DNA of 64,000 bases from a virus (IMGVR_UViG_3300045971_000577:62001-126000), one strand, 5' to 3'. Shown: positions 44,279 to 54,890, counted from the stretch's first letter. Numbers and translations: made by a program. The notes: generated by a model not told the origin, from the sequence alone.

Positions 44279-47200
44279 TTACTGAGCTACTTGGTATGTT
44301 ACGATAACTACGCAAGAACCAACTCCTGTAGTCTGTCCTGCAACAGTTCCGATCAACTGTACTACACCGGCTTCTGTTACATAGCATTCTGCCATGTAAA
44401 GCCCTGTCGACTGTGCATCATTTTCTGCAGTGGTCATGTATGCAGCAACGCTGCCAGACTTACCAACAGATAGTGTTGATGTTGGGTTAACTACGTCAAC
44501 ACGTACCTTAACAGAAAGAACAGTTGCGCCTGCTGGCATTGCTGTTCCAATGTTGGTTGTACCATCAGCCGCCAACGATACAGTAGCAGTGAATGCCTTA
44601 ACTGCACCAGCTGCTGCACCAGAAGCGATAGCAGTGTCAACGTATTGCTTGTTGGTTAGGTCGTTTGATGCCAAACCAGTTGCATAGTCAGCTGCTGTTG
44701 GGCCGCTTACCGATACCTTTGTAGCTGTACCAGTTGCAAGCTTCATCAATGTGCTGCCTGTACCGGACTCGAGTGTCAATACTGTGTTACCACGTACTGT
44801 CAATGCTGTACCTGTGTCAGACTGGATAATACCAGCACCAACTGGGCCAACGATAACAGAACCAGTACCATTTGGCATCAATACGATGTCACCGTTGGTT
44901 GCTGTTGCTGTAACTACCACATCAGTTGCACTGCCTTGGAATGTACCTGTACCAACAGTCAATGTGTCTGTACCATTGAACGCGAATGCTGCTGCATTGC
45001 CGAGTGCCGATGTACCTGCACCGTAAGGGATTCTACCAGCTGCAAGAGTTGTAAGACCAGTGCCACCGTGTGGAACATCAACAGTGTTAAGTTGGAACGA
45101 TAGTGCGTTTGTACCAGTTGTGACGGTAATTGCGCTATCAGCACTCGAGATTGTAACAGTTTCACCGAGCGATACTGCTTCTGGTGCGCCTGTGTTACCT
45201 GCAAATGTGATTGTGCTTGCTGCCAACTTAGCGATAGGCACTGTTCCAAGAACAACGTTACCTGCTGTTACTGTGAATTCAGTTGCGTCGAATGTTGCAA
45301 CACCCTTTTGCGATGAAGATGCATCAGCAGCGGTAATTGTAACTGTCGATGTACCAGCTGGGGATTCTGTTGTGGCTGTCGAAATACCTTGTGTCGAAGT
45401 ACCCTTGATCTGCAATGTGTCACCGAGGATAAGTGAATCAGTTCCTGTATCACCGTTTAGGGTGAATTGGGAATGTGTCAACATAGCATTTGTAACCTTG
45501 GCAGCCTGGATCTTTAAACCAGATGCAGATTGGATAAGACCAGAGTCACCTGCAACAGCTTCGTCGAGCACGAATGTGATTTGTCCTGATGTTGTGCTAT
45601 TTGTAAGTTGAATTGCCTTGCCGGATGCAATATCAGCACCAACTTCGCCTGTAGGCAAGTCCATAATACCGGCACCTAGCAACACGCTAATAACTGTACC
45701 AGCAACATCAATACCTGTACCACCAGTGTATGCACCAGCGCCTGAGAACTGAACCCATGTTTGACCGGCGAATGTGGACAATGTAGCTGTCTGAACCCAT
45801 GCGGAATCAGCATATGTACCGTCTGTTGAGAATACCGATGCACCGTTTAGTTCTGAGAATACATTTGCATCTGTTGCACGAACCCAAGCACCTGCAGCCG
45901 CAACGTAGATACCGTTGTCTGCATCAGTTGTTTGATTTGTAACCAATACGCGATCACCGGCAAGTAGTGTGTAACCTTGAATTGAGTATAGACCTGTAAG
46001 AGCAATGTCTGTTATCGAAAGAATTGCAACAGCTTGCTTCCAGCTTAGGCCAGTAACTGCGTTATCAACGTAGTTCTTATTGGCGGCGTCGGATGCGTTA
46101 ACTGGATCTGGAAGACCTGTAACTGTTGCACCAGACATAATCAAATTGCCGGTCATTGTATCGCCGCTTAGGTTTACATATGTAGCGTCAACCAATGCTG
46201 TAATATCAGCTGTTGTTACGGCTGTGTTACCTGTTACGCGACCCTTGGTATCGAGTGTAACCTTCAAGAATGTACCAGTTGCAGCTTGTGAAACTGTTGC
46301 AAGACCGAATGTTGTATCTGTTGTTGCACCGCTTGCATCGCCAGTGATAACTAAATCACCAGAAACTACGTTCAGCGAACGTGTTGTTGCTGTGCCGTCG
46401 CCTGTACGAACCATGTATCCAAGTGTTGTCAATCCTTCAAGTGCTGCCAAGTCATTCGAAAGAGCGAATGTTGGGTCACCAGCGACGCCGTCAGCGTTTG
46501 TGATTGTGAATCCAGCTGCTGGTGCTACTAGCTGACGCTGTGCCCATACGTTGGATGCTGTACGAACTGCGAAACCTGTGCTTGCTAGACCTTCAAGTGC
46601 TGCCAAGTCGTCTGCAAGTGCTAGAGTTGGATTACCTGCTACGCCGTCACCGTTTGTAACAGTGATACCAGCTGCTGGGCCAGTAATTGTTGCTGTACCG
46701 TATGTAACAGCACCAGTCTGAACCATGATACCAGTCGATGTCTTTGCTGCCAATGCTGCAAGACCTGCGTCATAACCTTGTACACCGGATGTTACGCCAG
46801 GAGCGGCTTGCAACCATGTGTTACCTGCGCCAGCGTAAATAACGTTTGCTACGCCAGTTGATGGGAAAATCTCGTCTAGGGTGTCCTTACCTGCGACGCC
46901 GGATGCCAAGTTTACAAGTGCTGTTGTTAGGTTGGTTGCACCACCGAACAATGTGTTTGTAAGGGCAGCGGCAACGTTTGTTGTACCATCAGTGTTAACC
47001 ATTGAACCCAATGTGGCTTCAATGTTGTTAACTTCTGTCTGCAATGCTGTTGCATCACCGCCGGTTGCCAATGTCATCCATGTTGTACCGTTGTGGAACT
47101 CGACGTATGCGGCTGTTGGGGCATCGTTATTTACACGAACCAAACCTGCTACGCCGGCTGGACGTGCTGCTGTATCACCGGTAGGAACCAATACTGCTGC

Positions 47201-47482
47201 TGCACCAGAAATTTGTGGTACTCCGCCGGCGGACTTTTGGATCAAATCTGTACCACCGACTGATAGTTTACCAGATTCTGCAGAGAGAACCAAGTTACCT
47301 GTTGTTAGTGTTACGTTACCAGCAGAGGATGTTAATCCTGCTGTGGTTACTGCTGCATCGGTCGAACCGTTAGCAGCCTTGAAGTTGAAAATGCCCGAGT
47401 TGTTAACAAGGCGTGTACCTGCCTTACCAAATTGTAGGTCACTACCTACACCAACTAGGCCGAAATTCTTTACGTTAGCCAT
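44279..47482 (-). CDS. Tail fibre / adhesin protein, 1067 aa
   Basis: Gly/Thr/Ala/Val-rich beta-structured protein. Two short collar-type repeats, N-A-S-D-A-A-N-K-N-Y-V-D-N-A and D-L-T-N-K-Q-Y-V-D-T-A, are typical of phage tail fibres. A module L-S-W-K-Q-A-V...R-V-L-V-T-N-Q...N-G-I-Y near residue 475 recurs in the fibre gene at 51262. Many internal repeats of the type A-G-x-T-I/V-T-N-x-D-G-V-A-G-x-P-T (near residues 270-340). Late motif at 47529-47536 upstream; own terminator. Confidence 0.85.
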   Translation of the reverse strand: MANVKNFGLVGVGSDLQFGKAGTRLVNNSGIFNFKAANGSTDAAVTTAGLTSSAGNVTLTTGNLVLSAESGKLSVGGTDLIQKSAGGVPQISGAAAVLVPTGDTAARPAGVAGLVRVNNDAPTAAYVEFHNGTTWMTLATGGDATALQTEVNNIEATLGSMVNTDGTTNVAAALTNTLFGGATNLTTALVNLASGVAGKDTLDEIFPSTGVANVIYAGAGNTWLQAAPGVTSGVQGYDAGLAALAAKTSTGIMVQTGAVTYGTATITGPAAGITVTNGDGVAGNPTLALADDLAALEGLASTGFAVRTASNVWAQRQLVAPAAGFTITNADGVAGDPTFALSNDLAALEGLTTLGYMVRTGDGTATTRSLNVVSGDLVITGDASGATTDTTFGLATVSQAATGTFLKVTLDTKGRVTGNTAVTTADITALVDATYVNLSGDTMTGNLIMSGATVTGLPDPVNASDAANKNYVDNAVTGLSWKQAVAILSITDIALTGLYSIQGYTLLAGDRVLVTNQTTDADNGIYVAAAGAWVRATDANVFSELNGASVFSTDGTYADSAWVQTATLSTFAGQTWVQFSGAGAYTGGTGIDVAGTVISVLLGAGIMDLPTGEVGADIASGKAIQLTNSTTSGQITFVLDEAVAGDSGLIQSASGLKIQAAKVTNAMLTHSQFTLNGDTGTDSLILGDTLQIKGTSTQGISTATTESPAGTSTVTITAADASSSQKGVATFDATEFTVTAGNVVLGTVPIAKLAASTITFAGNTGAPEAVSLGETVTISSADSAITVTTGTNALSFQLNTVDVPHGGTGLTTLAAGRIPYGAGTSALGNAAAFAFNGTDTLTVGTGTFQGSATDVVVTATATNGDIVLMPNGTGSVIVGPVGAGIIQSDTGTALTVRGNTVLTLESGTGSTLMKLATGTATKVSVSGPTAADYATGLASNDLTNKQYVDTAIASGAAAGAVKAFTATVSLAADGTTNIGTAMPAGATVLSVKVRVDVVNPTSTLSVGKSGSVAAYMTTAENDAQSTGLYMAECYVTEAGVVQLIGTVAGQTTGVGSCVVIVTYQVAQ

Positions 47483-47528
47483 TTTTTACTATCTCCTTGA
47501 TTTGAGGCCAACATGGCCTTCAGCGTGT

Positions 47529-47536
47529 TATTTATC
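47529..47536 (-). promoter_or_regulatory. Late promoter motif GATAAATA
   Basis: Minus strand, 46 bases before the ATG of the fibre gene; the leader contains AAGGAGAT. Confidence 0.7.
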
Positions 47537-47550
47537 CTATCAATCTATAA

Positions 47551-49587
47551 TCATACATAAGATACGATTATTTGTGCCGAACCTAGTGTTGACGTACTTG
47601 GATCGAAAGTCCCTCGTATCGTTACATCACCTTGAGCTGTATCTGTACCAAAAAGAACGTCTGTGTATGTGGTATAAGTTCCAGCAACAGTGAGATCAAT
47701 CAATCCCGGAACCATAAGTCCCTCTGGGACTGGTGGTGGGGATAATGTTGGATTACTCACTTGATATCCTATAGATAATGTTGCCGGTCCGTTAAATGGC
47801 GTAGTAACTTCAACAGTAATAAGTGTTACACGTCTTCCGGTGCTTATTTCTCCAATATTTATCGTCGCTGCGGTTGCAGTTGTAAGCGTATATTCTAATG
47901 ATTTTGCATCAGTAGTAGCACTGTCTTGGTTACTGGTTTGTACCCAACTTGCTCCGTCGAATAGCCACATACTCCATTCGCCTACATGATTTCCTTGACT
48001 ATCATCGCTATTGATAACGTATGCCTGATCGCCGAGATATGGCGCCAGTGAATTCAATGCAGCAAGATTAGAAACTACAACCGATGTCGATGTTCTTATA
48101 CCCTCTGCGATATACATTCCACAAGCTTTGATTCCGTTCTCTACAGAAATTAGTCCATAGTCGCCTGTAGGCGATCCGACTACATCTAAAAAGTTTATGG
48201 GTCTTGAATCTATTGCAATAAAGGTTACTCGATAGTCGGAGGAACCGGTGGTAAACGTAGGGACACCTGATCCCGAAGCATTACCTGAAAAGCTAACACC
48301 ATTTATATCGGCCTGAGTATTAACAATGGTAATTGAACCGCCTGTGCTATTTGTTATTACCAGGGATGCTGCTCCAATGGTTGTCGCAGTTATGTTCGGA
48401 ATATTGGCATTATTTATAGCAGTCTTCATGTCAACTGCTCTCGAATATCCCACATATCCTGCATCCGAAGATGAAATATTAAATGTCACTAATGTTCCGT
48501 TAATTGTTGCCGCAGGGTATGGTGCGGTTACATTTAACAATATTTCACCATACAACGGTGATAATGAAAGTGTGGTAGATGCGGTAGACGGTACAAGATT
48601 CTTTGTGGCATGAACACCAGTCTGACTTGCTACTAATTCTATAGCAGTAACAAGATCGTCGAGATTACCGCTGGCTCCGCCAATGACTACATCTATGTCG
48701 TTTAACTGAAATACATTACCTGGTGTAGTGCTAGAATTTGCATTACTATATGAAATAGAATTTGTATTATTTCGTATCTTTAGATAGATCTGAGATCCAC
48801 CCGGTGTCAATGTAAGTCCGCCAGGATTGTTTGGATCTGTATAAATTATATCTCCAATCTGGCCTGGCAAATTATCCAAAAAGTCAGTAATTTTCTGAAC
48901 AGGATTAATCGTGAACCATCCGATAATGGTATCTGAGATTGATGTAATTCTACCAACCGGGATTATGGACGAAGTTGACGCTAATGCAAAACTATGAGTA
49001 GAAACATCTGTGCCAATAACATCGTTGTTCTGAAAACCATTTCCGGACTGGTACAAAGGAAAATCATACTGTAGATTGATATACTCAAATCTACTAAGTA
49101 GGTTGGTAAAGAAGTTTGCCGACACTCCAGCTTCCGGTATGGGATCAATTTGCGGAACTCCCGAATCACTAACCGAGAATGCAACATAGTATCCGAGCGG
49201 TGGTGAACCGTCGCCCTGCTGTGTTACGTCTCTGTATGTATTGTATCTATAGATATCCTGCACAATAAATTGTATGGATTGAGTGGTTTTCGATACAACA
49301 CTAATAATTTGCCAGGCTGCGCCCGATGATGCATTGGCAATCCATTGCCCTACAGAAATATCTTGACCGTTATATGCGCCAGGCTGTCTACTTAGATTGG
49401 AACTGTGTAATTGCTGAGATACATCACATGTTAATATCCATCTATAAGCATTCTGCTGAGCTGAGGGCTCTGGATTTCCGGGCGCCACCGGAAATAGAGC
49501 AGGGTTGTACCATGGCATGGTGTCCGATGGTACAACTGATATCAAGTTCAACTGAACTGACTTTAGTGGAATATTTAGAAATGACAT
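47551..49587 (-). CDS. Virion structural protein (baseplate or fibre), 678 aa
   Basis: ATG 49587 (MSFLNIPLKSVQLNLISVVP) is just after the stop of the gene upstream. Beta-rich, with C-D-V-S-Q-Q-L-H-S-S-N-L-S near the N-terminus and an Ala/Thr-rich C-terminal domain ending in a beta-strand. It lies in the fibre gene cluster in the same orientation. No exact family recognised. Confidence 0.7.
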   Translation of the reverse strand: MSFLNIPLKSVQLNLISVVPSDTMPWYNPALFPVAPGNPEPSAQQNAYRWILTCDVSQQLHSSNLSRQPGAYNGQDISVGQWIANASSGAAWQIISVVSKTTQSIQFIVQDIYRYNTYRDVTQQGDGSPPLGYYVAFSVSDSGVPQIDPIPEAGVSANFFTNLLSRFEYINLQYDFPLYQSGNGFQNNDVIGTDVSTHSFALASTSSIIPVGRITSISDTIIGWFTINPVQKITDFLDNLPGQIGDIIYTDPNNPGGLTLTPGGSQIYLKIRNNTNSISYSNANSSTTPGNVFQLNDIDVVIGGASGNLDDLVTAIELVASQTGVHATKNLVPSTASTTLSLSPLYGEILLNVTAPYPAATINGTLVTFNISSSDAGYVGYSRAVDMKTAINNANIPNITATTIGAASLVITNSTGGSITIVNTQADINGVSFSGNASGSGVPTFTTGSSDYRVTFIAIDSRPINFLDVVGSPTGDYGLISVENGIKACGMYIAEGIRTSTSVVVSNLAALNSLAPYLGDQAYVINSDDSQGNHVGEWSMWLFDGASWVQTSNQDSATTDAKSLEYTLTTATAATINIGEISTGRRVTLITVEVTTPFNGPATLSIGYQVSNPTLSPPPVPEGLMVPGLIDLTVAGTYTTYTDVLFGTDTAQGDVTIRGTFDPSTSTLGSAQIIVSYV

Positions 49588-49588
49588 A

Positions 49589-51265
49589 TTAGAATCCGAA
49601 AACAACCATCAAGTATGCTCTTAATCCAATACCGCCGACCGCACCCGTGGCAGTCTGGGTTAGAGTTAGCGTCAACAAATTAGTAGCGGTAAAGCTTGTT
49701 AAGATATCCGGAGTTGCAACAGTTCCGCCGCCGGCGATTGTGTTTGTGCTGTATGCTGTAATATCCTTAACCACAAAGTTATTCGTGGTTGTATTCTGAG
49801 CATAAGTTGTAATCGACTTAGGTGGATTTGATTTACCAGTAAATGCGTAAGTTGTGGTACATGCTGCACCACTCGTAATTGTTGCTGTAACACCAGATGT
49901 CATCGATACTAGGTTACCGACACCGCTCGAAAAGGCTCCGCCTGCGCCTGTATCGTATTGGTATATAACAATTTCGGGTGTGCTGCTTCCACCACTTGCA
50001 GTAATAGTAGTATTTGTTACACCGGTAATTCTACCTTTGCTGTCTACCGCAAAGACCGGCACCTGTGTAGCACTACCATATGTGTTTGCTACCACGGTTG
50101 TGTTTGCTAGGGTTGCTGCAAATGAGCCAGTGCCAGTGCCTGTAACGTCGCCTGTAAGTGTAATCGTTTGATCGCCGGTGTTGGTTCCGCTTGACAATCC
50201 ACTATGCGTGCCTGACAAGTTAGATCCAGTAACTGTACCGACCGCAGCAACACTCGATGGAGTAATAGAACCGAGTGTCAGTGTAATAGCTGGAGTTGTG
50301 GTTGCTGTTGCCACTGTGCCAGAAACCCCGTTGGCGGTTACCACAGATACAGTTGTAACGGTTCCGCTACCGCCGCCGGAACCGTTACTTGCTGAAGTAA
50401 TACGACCTTTGCCGTCAACAGTAATATTTGCACTGGTGTATGAACCAGCGACAACCGCTGTATTTGCTAGTGACAAAGAAAGTGCAGGAGTTGTTGTTGA
50501 CGTTGCAACAGTTCCTGTAATATCAGATGTGCCAGTTACCGAAACAGTAGTTACTGATCCACTTCCGTTTGCTGTCCAGGATGCTGTTGTACCGTTAGTT
50601 GTTAGGAATAATCCTGTGTTACCGGTTTGGCTAGGAAGTAATGCATTGATTGCTGCCGAAGCTGTTGCTGCACCAGTTCCACCGTTTGTAATAGAAAGTG
50701 TACCTGCAAGCGTAATTGCACCAGTAGTTCCTGTACTTGGAGTAAATCCAGTAGTGCCTGCACTGAACGATGTTACACCTGTGGCGCCGTTGCTTGCCGA
50801 AGTGATACGACCTTTGCTGTCGACTGTAACACTTGCATTGGTGTATGCACCTGCAACAACTGCTGTATTCGCCAAAGTTGCTGCAAATGAGCCAGTGCCA
50901 GATCCTGTGACGTCACCTGTAAGTGTAATCGTTTGATCGCCGGTGTTTGTACCGGAGCTTGTGCCTGATAAATTGCTACCTGTAACTGTACCGATTGCGG
51001 CTACACTCGACGGAGTAATAGCGCCAAGTGTTAATGTGATAGCCGGAGTTGTTGTCGGATTTGCAACAGTGCCCGATATGCCGTTTGCAGTCGCTACAGA
51101 TACCGATGTAATAGTTCCATTACTGGTGAGCGGAGTTTCAATACCAGACGAATTTAGTGAATAAAACACTCCGTTGGTTTTTGAATAAAACAGGATTTGT
51201 CCTACTGTAGGTGCAGTAGGAGAGGTATCTCCCTGTACCATTAATATTCTTGCTGGTGTGCTCAT
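49589..51265 (-). CDS. Repeat-rich tail fibre protein, 558 aa
   Basis: Built of repeated blocks: G-D-Q-T-I-T-L-T-G-D-V-T-G-S-G-T-G-S-F-A-A-T-L-A-N (two copies), V-D-S-K-G-R-I-T-S-A-S-N-G (several), and T-V-T-T-V-S-V-x-T-A-N-G-V-S-G-T-V. Such blocks form extended beta-structures in phage fibres. The C-terminal 120 residues are unique (from S-T-P-E-I-V-I-Y-Q-Y) and may bind the receptor. Stop and start overlap with both neighbours. Confidence 0.8.
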   Translation of the reverse strand: MSTPARILMVQGDTSPTAPTVGQILFYSKTNGVFYSLNSSGIETPLTSNGTITSVSVATANGISGTVANPTTTPAITLTLGAITPSSVAAIGTVTGSNLSGTSSGTNTGDQTITLTGDVTGSGTGSFAATLANTAVVAGAYTNASVTVDSKGRITSASNGATGVTSFSAGTTGFTPSTGTTGAITLAGTLSITNGGTGAATASAAINALLPSQTGNTGLFLTTNGTTASWTANGSGSVTTVSVTGTSDITGTVATSTTTPALSLSLANTAVVAGSYTSANITVDGKGRITSASNGSGGGSGTVTTVSVVTANGVSGTVATATTTPAITLTLGSITPSSVAAVGTVTGSNLSGTHSGLSSGTNTGDQTITLTGDVTGTGTGSFAATLANTTVVANTYGSATQVPVFAVDSKGRITGVTNTTITASGGSSTPEIVIYQYDTGAGGAFSSGVGNLVSMTSGVTATITSGAACTTTYAFTGKSNPPKSITTYAQNTTTNNFVVKDITAYSTNTIAGGGTVATPDILTSFTATNLLTLTLTQTATGAVGGIGLRAYLMVVFGF

Positions 51266-53520
51266 AATATAGCTATAACTCCATTGTTTATCATATAACC
51301 GGCAACTTCGAGTTCACCTGTTACGATATATTGATGTCTTGGTGCAACTGTGATAGTATCAGCGAGGTCTATTAAATCCCTGACTGTTGTATCTACGTGT
51401 TGAGTAGTAATCGATGTTACTAATCCTTTTGCGTTTACTGTTATTGTCGGAACAAAATGCGAGTCTGCATAGGTGCCGGGTGTTACGTTTACCGTTGCAA
51501 GGGTAGCCGCAAATGATCCAGTGCCAGTGCCAGTAACATCACCAGTTAGTGTGATTGTCTGATCACCAGTGTTTGTACCGGATAGGTTAGAACCAGTAAC
51601 TGTGCCAACCGCCGCCACGCTATTCGGTGTTATTGCATCGAGTGTTAGTGTAATAGCAGGAGTTGATGATGCATTTGCAACGGTACCAGATACGCCGTTT
51701 GCTGTTACGATAGAAACTGTGGTGACCGTGCCTGGGCCAACGTCTGTTCCCCAGGATACTGTAGTTCCGTCTGTTGTTAGGAATCTACCAGCATTTCCGG
51801 CTTGCGGTGGAACTAATGCATCGAGTGCCGCAGCAGCAGTAGTAGCACCTGTACCACCATTTGCAATAGATAATGTTCCACCAAGTGTTAGTGTTCCCGA
51901 AGTAGTAATAGGACCACCAGTAAGTGTCAATCCTGTTGTACCGCCTGAACCAGAAACAGATGTTACTGTACCCGTTGATGATGCTCCACTACTTGCGGAA
52001 GTAATTCTACCTTGTGCATCAATAGTAATATTCGCTAAAGTATACGAACCCGGAACTACAGTTGTATTTGCTAAAGAAATAGTACCTGTAGTCGAAATAG
52101 TGCCGCCGGCGAGTCCGGTGCCTGTTACTATTGAAGTTACTGTACCGGTATTGGTTGTATAACCGGCAGGGTTAGTGGAATTATAAGGAGTAAATCCAAG
52201 TGCGGTAGTAATGTCGCCGGCCGTCACAGCCGATGATGCTATTACGAGACCTTTACCATTTACAGTAATCTTACGGAATGTATCAGTTTGTGGTGATGCA
52301 TTTACCGTTGCCAATGTCAATACGGTAGCACCTGTTGCATCACCAGTGTGAGTTGCGTTAGATACCAATCCACTATATAACGAGTTTACTGCGTTATCGC
52401 CGGTGTTTGTACCCGACAAATTCGAACCTGTAACTGTTCCAGTTGCGGCCACACTTGTTGGTGTGATTGCACCAAGGGTAAGTGTAATCGCCGGTGTTGT
52501 AGCAGCGGTTGCTACTGTACCCGAAACTCCGTTGGCTGTTACGATAGAAACTGTAGTTACAGTACCGCCACCTCCAGCTGATCCGCTAGCAGCAGCAGTT
52601 ATTCTACCGTATGCGTCGATAGTTATGTTTGCTGCCGTATATGTACCGGGTGTAACCGTTGTAGGAATAAGATCAATAACAGGTGTTATTCCACCGGTTG
52701 AAGAAATACGACCTGCTGTACCAGCAACAGAAGTTACTGTGCCTGGAGTAAATCCGAGTGCAGTAGTTACATCAGTGTTAGTTAGGGTTATAGCACCAGT
52801 TCGTGTATTGAAACTTGAAACTCCACCAACTACTCCGTTGCTTGCCGAAGTGATACGACCTTTACCATCGATTGTAATATTCGCATTGGTGTATGCACCT
52901 GCAACAACCGCGGTATTTGCCAAAGTCGCTGCAAATGATCCAGTGCCGGATCCAGTAACATCGCCGGTTAGTGTGATTGTCTGATCACCAGTGTTTGTAC
53001 CAGAAAGATTCGAACCTGTGACTGTGCCTGTTGCTGCTACACTGGTAGGTGTAATAGCTCCAAGGCCTATTGTAATAGATGGTGTAGTTGTTGCATTTAA
53101 TACTACTGCTGAAACACCTTGTGCTCCAGTTACTGAAACAGATGTTACAGTTCCGGTACCATCGCCCGCCTGCCAACTTACATTCGAACCATCTGTTTTC
53201 AGGAATTTACCTATATTACCTGCTTGGCTTGGTAGAAGCGCAATCAACGCACCCGATGCGGTTGTTGCACCAGTTCCGCCATTTGATATTGACAGTGTGC
53301 CACCTAATGTTAGTGTGCCGGATGTAGTAATAGGACTACCGGTAAATGTTAGTCCTGTTGTTCCGCCCGACGCAGCAATAGATGTTACTGTGCCTGTTCC
53401 GCCCGGCGATCCGCTACTTGCCGAAGTTATACGACCAGCCGAATCTATTGTAACTGTTGCATAGTTATATGTTCCAGGTACAACAGTAGTATCGTCAAGT
53501 GTAACTATAGCACCGTTGAC
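49850..53520. repeat. Near-identical DNA repeats within fibre genes
   Basis: A block of about 75 bases coding T-G-D-Q-T-I-T-L-T-G-D-V-T-G-S-G-T-G-S-F-A-A-T-L occurs near 50100-50180, 50875-50950, 51500-51575 and 52920-52995, with few base changes. It gives substrate for recombination within and between the two genes. Confidence 0.8.
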
Positions 53521-54363
53521 TGTGATTCCGTTGCTACCGGTATAGGCGCCAGGTCCGGTTACCTGTATCCAATTCTGTGGAGCAAATCCCACAATATAAT
53601 GATTATCTTGAAACCAACCCGTATTAGCATATGTATTACCTTCCATAACCATAACAGATGCACCAATCAAATCTACATTTGAATTGTCATCCTTAGATCG
53701 TGTTAGAAGATACGCTGATCCTATTCCGGAAACGGTATAGATTCCGTTTTCAGCCTCAAGGTCTTGATTCATCAACAATACTCGATATCCATTCGCTACT
53801 GGATGACTGTCTATAGTTAGTGTGGCACCACCAGATAGAGGAATATCTGTATTTGCAAGAACATGCACTGCCTGTTTCCAGGAAGCATTAGAAAGATCAT
53901 TGTAATCACCAGTCAAGGCAACCGTAGCAAGACCTGATATACTAGCAGCTGGTATAGTGGTAGAATAAACCAGCTGAGTTCCAGCTGAGTTCCATTTTAC
54001 ATAACCGTCGGGAAGCGAAGGTGTTGTTGTGTCGCTGAGACCAACGAAACTAAAACTGTTGTTAGTCGGAATTACCGGCTTGTTCAACAGAGTATTATAG
54101 TCTATGAATTTATTCTCCCATAGACTTGTAATATTGTTGTACACCAACCCTTGACCGTTCTGTAACGAAAGTGGATTATCAACTGATGGCGACACATCTG
54201 TTAGCTCGCCTAATCTTGTTGCTCCTGTTCCGCCAGCGCCCTCAGCGTTGATGAATGCTTTTCTAATTGAATCGTACCGTATTGTTTGTCCGTCACGAAG
54301 ATCCTTTATGTAAAAGGTTGGTACATATTGATTTAGAAGAGCATTTTGACCTACGATTGCCAT
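51262..54363 (-). CDS. Repeat-rich tail fibre protein, 1033 aa
   Basis: The N-terminus MAIVGQNALLNQYVPTFYIK may be the virion attachment part. The same A-S-W-K-Q-A-V...N-G-I-Y module as in the gene at 44279 follows near residue 160. From residue 300 the same blocks as in the 558-aa protein repeat (T-N-T-G-D-Q-T-I-T-L-T-G-D-V-T-G; I-T-I-D-x-x-G-R-I-T-S-A-S), at least four times. The C-terminus has D-L-I-D-L-A-D-T-I-T-V-A-P-R-H-Q-Y, a short domain also seen in T4-type fibre ends. Confidence 0.8.
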   Translation of the reverse strand: MAIVGQNALLNQYVPTFYIKDLRDGQTIRYDSIRKAFINAEGAGGTGATRLGELTDVSPSVDNPLSLQNGQGLVYNNITSLWENKFIDYNTLLNKPVIPTNNSFSFVGLSDTTTPSLPDGYVKWNSAGTQLVYSTTIPAASISGLATVALTGDYNDLSNASWKQAVHVLANTDIPLSGGATLTIDSHPVANGYRVLLMNQDLEAENGIYTVSGIGSAYLLTRSKDDNSNVDLIGASVMVMEGNTYANTGWFQDNHYIVGFAPQNWIQVTGPGAYTGSNGITVNGAIVTLDDTTVVPGTYNYATVTIDSAGRITSASSGSPGGTGTVTSIAASGGTTGLTFTGSPITTSGTLTLGGTLSISNGGTGATTASGALIALLPSQAGNIGKFLKTDGSNVSWQAGDGTGTVTSVSVTGAQGVSAVVLNATTTPSITIGLGAITPTSVAATGTVTGSNLSGTNTGDQTITLTGDVTGSGTGSFAATLANTAVVAGAYTNANITIDGKGRITSASNGVVGGVSSFNTRTGAITLTNTDVTTALGFTPGTVTSVAGTAGRISSTGGITPVIDLIPTTVTPGTYTAANITIDAYGRITAAASGSAGGGGTVTTVSIVTANGVSGTVATAATTPAITLTLGAITPTSVAATGTVTGSNLSGTNTGDNAVNSLYSGLVSNATHTGDATGATVLTLATVNASPQTDTFRKITVNGKGLVIASSAVTAGDITTALGFTPYNSTNPAGYTTNTGTVTSIVTGTGLAGGTISTTGTISLANTTVVPGSYTLANITIDAQGRITSASSGASSTGTVTSVSGSGGTTGLTLTGGPITTSGTLTLGGTLSIANGGTGATTAAAALDALVPPQAGNAGRFLTTDGTTVSWGTDVGPGTVTTVSIVTANGVSGTVANASSTPAITLTLDAITPNSVAAVGTVTGSNLSGTNTGDQTITLTGDVTGTGTGSFAATLATVNVTPGTYADSHFVPTITVNAKGLVTSITTQHVDTTVRDLIDLADTITVAPRHQYIVTGELEVAGYMINNGVIAIL

Positions 54364-54376
54364 TATTCTATGTTCC

Positions 54377-54814
54377 TTATAGACTCAATAATACTTTATC
54401 AATTTGTCCGTACTGCCAAGTATTCCAATTTGGTGTTTGTGGTGTTGGCTGAATATAATCTCTTGTCAACACTGTTCTTAGAAATACGAAATTACCGATA
54501 AAGGATGTTGCCATTGAACCTGTATCACCGCCATTGGCACCAGTAGGTGCGAACGGATCAATAGGAAATGGAATATATGGAGTATTTATGTCTCCCATTG
54601 GGTTTATCTTTATCCAGAACCAATCTTCGGGTTTTGGATCTAACGCAAGTGTTCCTTGCAGTCCGAAGCCACCTACCAGGTTTTGATAGATAACTTGCAC
54701 GGTGTGTATGCCATCCGTATAGCCGTAATAGGCGTCAGCTTTAATTGGCTCTCCAAAGACATTCCAGTCGGTGCCAGTGTTCGTAAGCATTAGCACTGAT
54801 TTTCTGATTGCCAT
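54377..54814 (-). CDS. Late structural protein, 145 aa
   Basis: MAIRKSVLMLTNTGTDWNVF, then beta-rich with Pro/Gly loops (PYIPFPIDPFAPTGANGG). First gene of the fibre cluster after a late motif (54837-54844) with AGAAGGAAC before ATG. Probably a small virion protein; no family recognised. Confidence 0.65.
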   Translation of the reverse strand: MAIRKSVLMLTNTGTDWNVFGEPIKADAYYGYTDGIHTVQVIYQNLVGGFGLQGTLALDPKPEDWFWIKINPMGDINTPYIPFPIDPFAPTGANGGDTGSMATSFIGNFVFLRTVLTRDYIQPTPQTPNWNTWQYGQIDKVLLSL

Positions 54815-54836
54815 AGTGTTCCTTCTTGTTCTCTAT

Positions 54837-54844
54837 TATTTATC
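54837..54844 (-). promoter_or_regulatory. Late promoter motif GATAAATA
   Basis: Minus strand, 22 bases before the ATG of the 145-aa gene; heads the fibre cluster. Confidence 0.7.
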
Positions 54845-54869
54845 AGAAGTTGTCAATAACCTCAGCCGT

Positions 54870-54890
54870 AAAAAAGCCCCTACACGGGGC
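54870..54890 (-). terminator. Intrinsic terminator
   Basis: Minus strand GCCCC, GTGTA loop, GGGGC, then TTTTTT. Lies between the ClpA terminator and the late promoter, so it shields the fibre cluster from readthrough. Confidence 0.8.

Noticed and set aside
49850-53520. Regular repeats that could suggest a CRISPR array
   Set aside because: The repeats are in phase with fibre reading frames, code beta-structure blocks, and are not separated by unique spacers of constant size.
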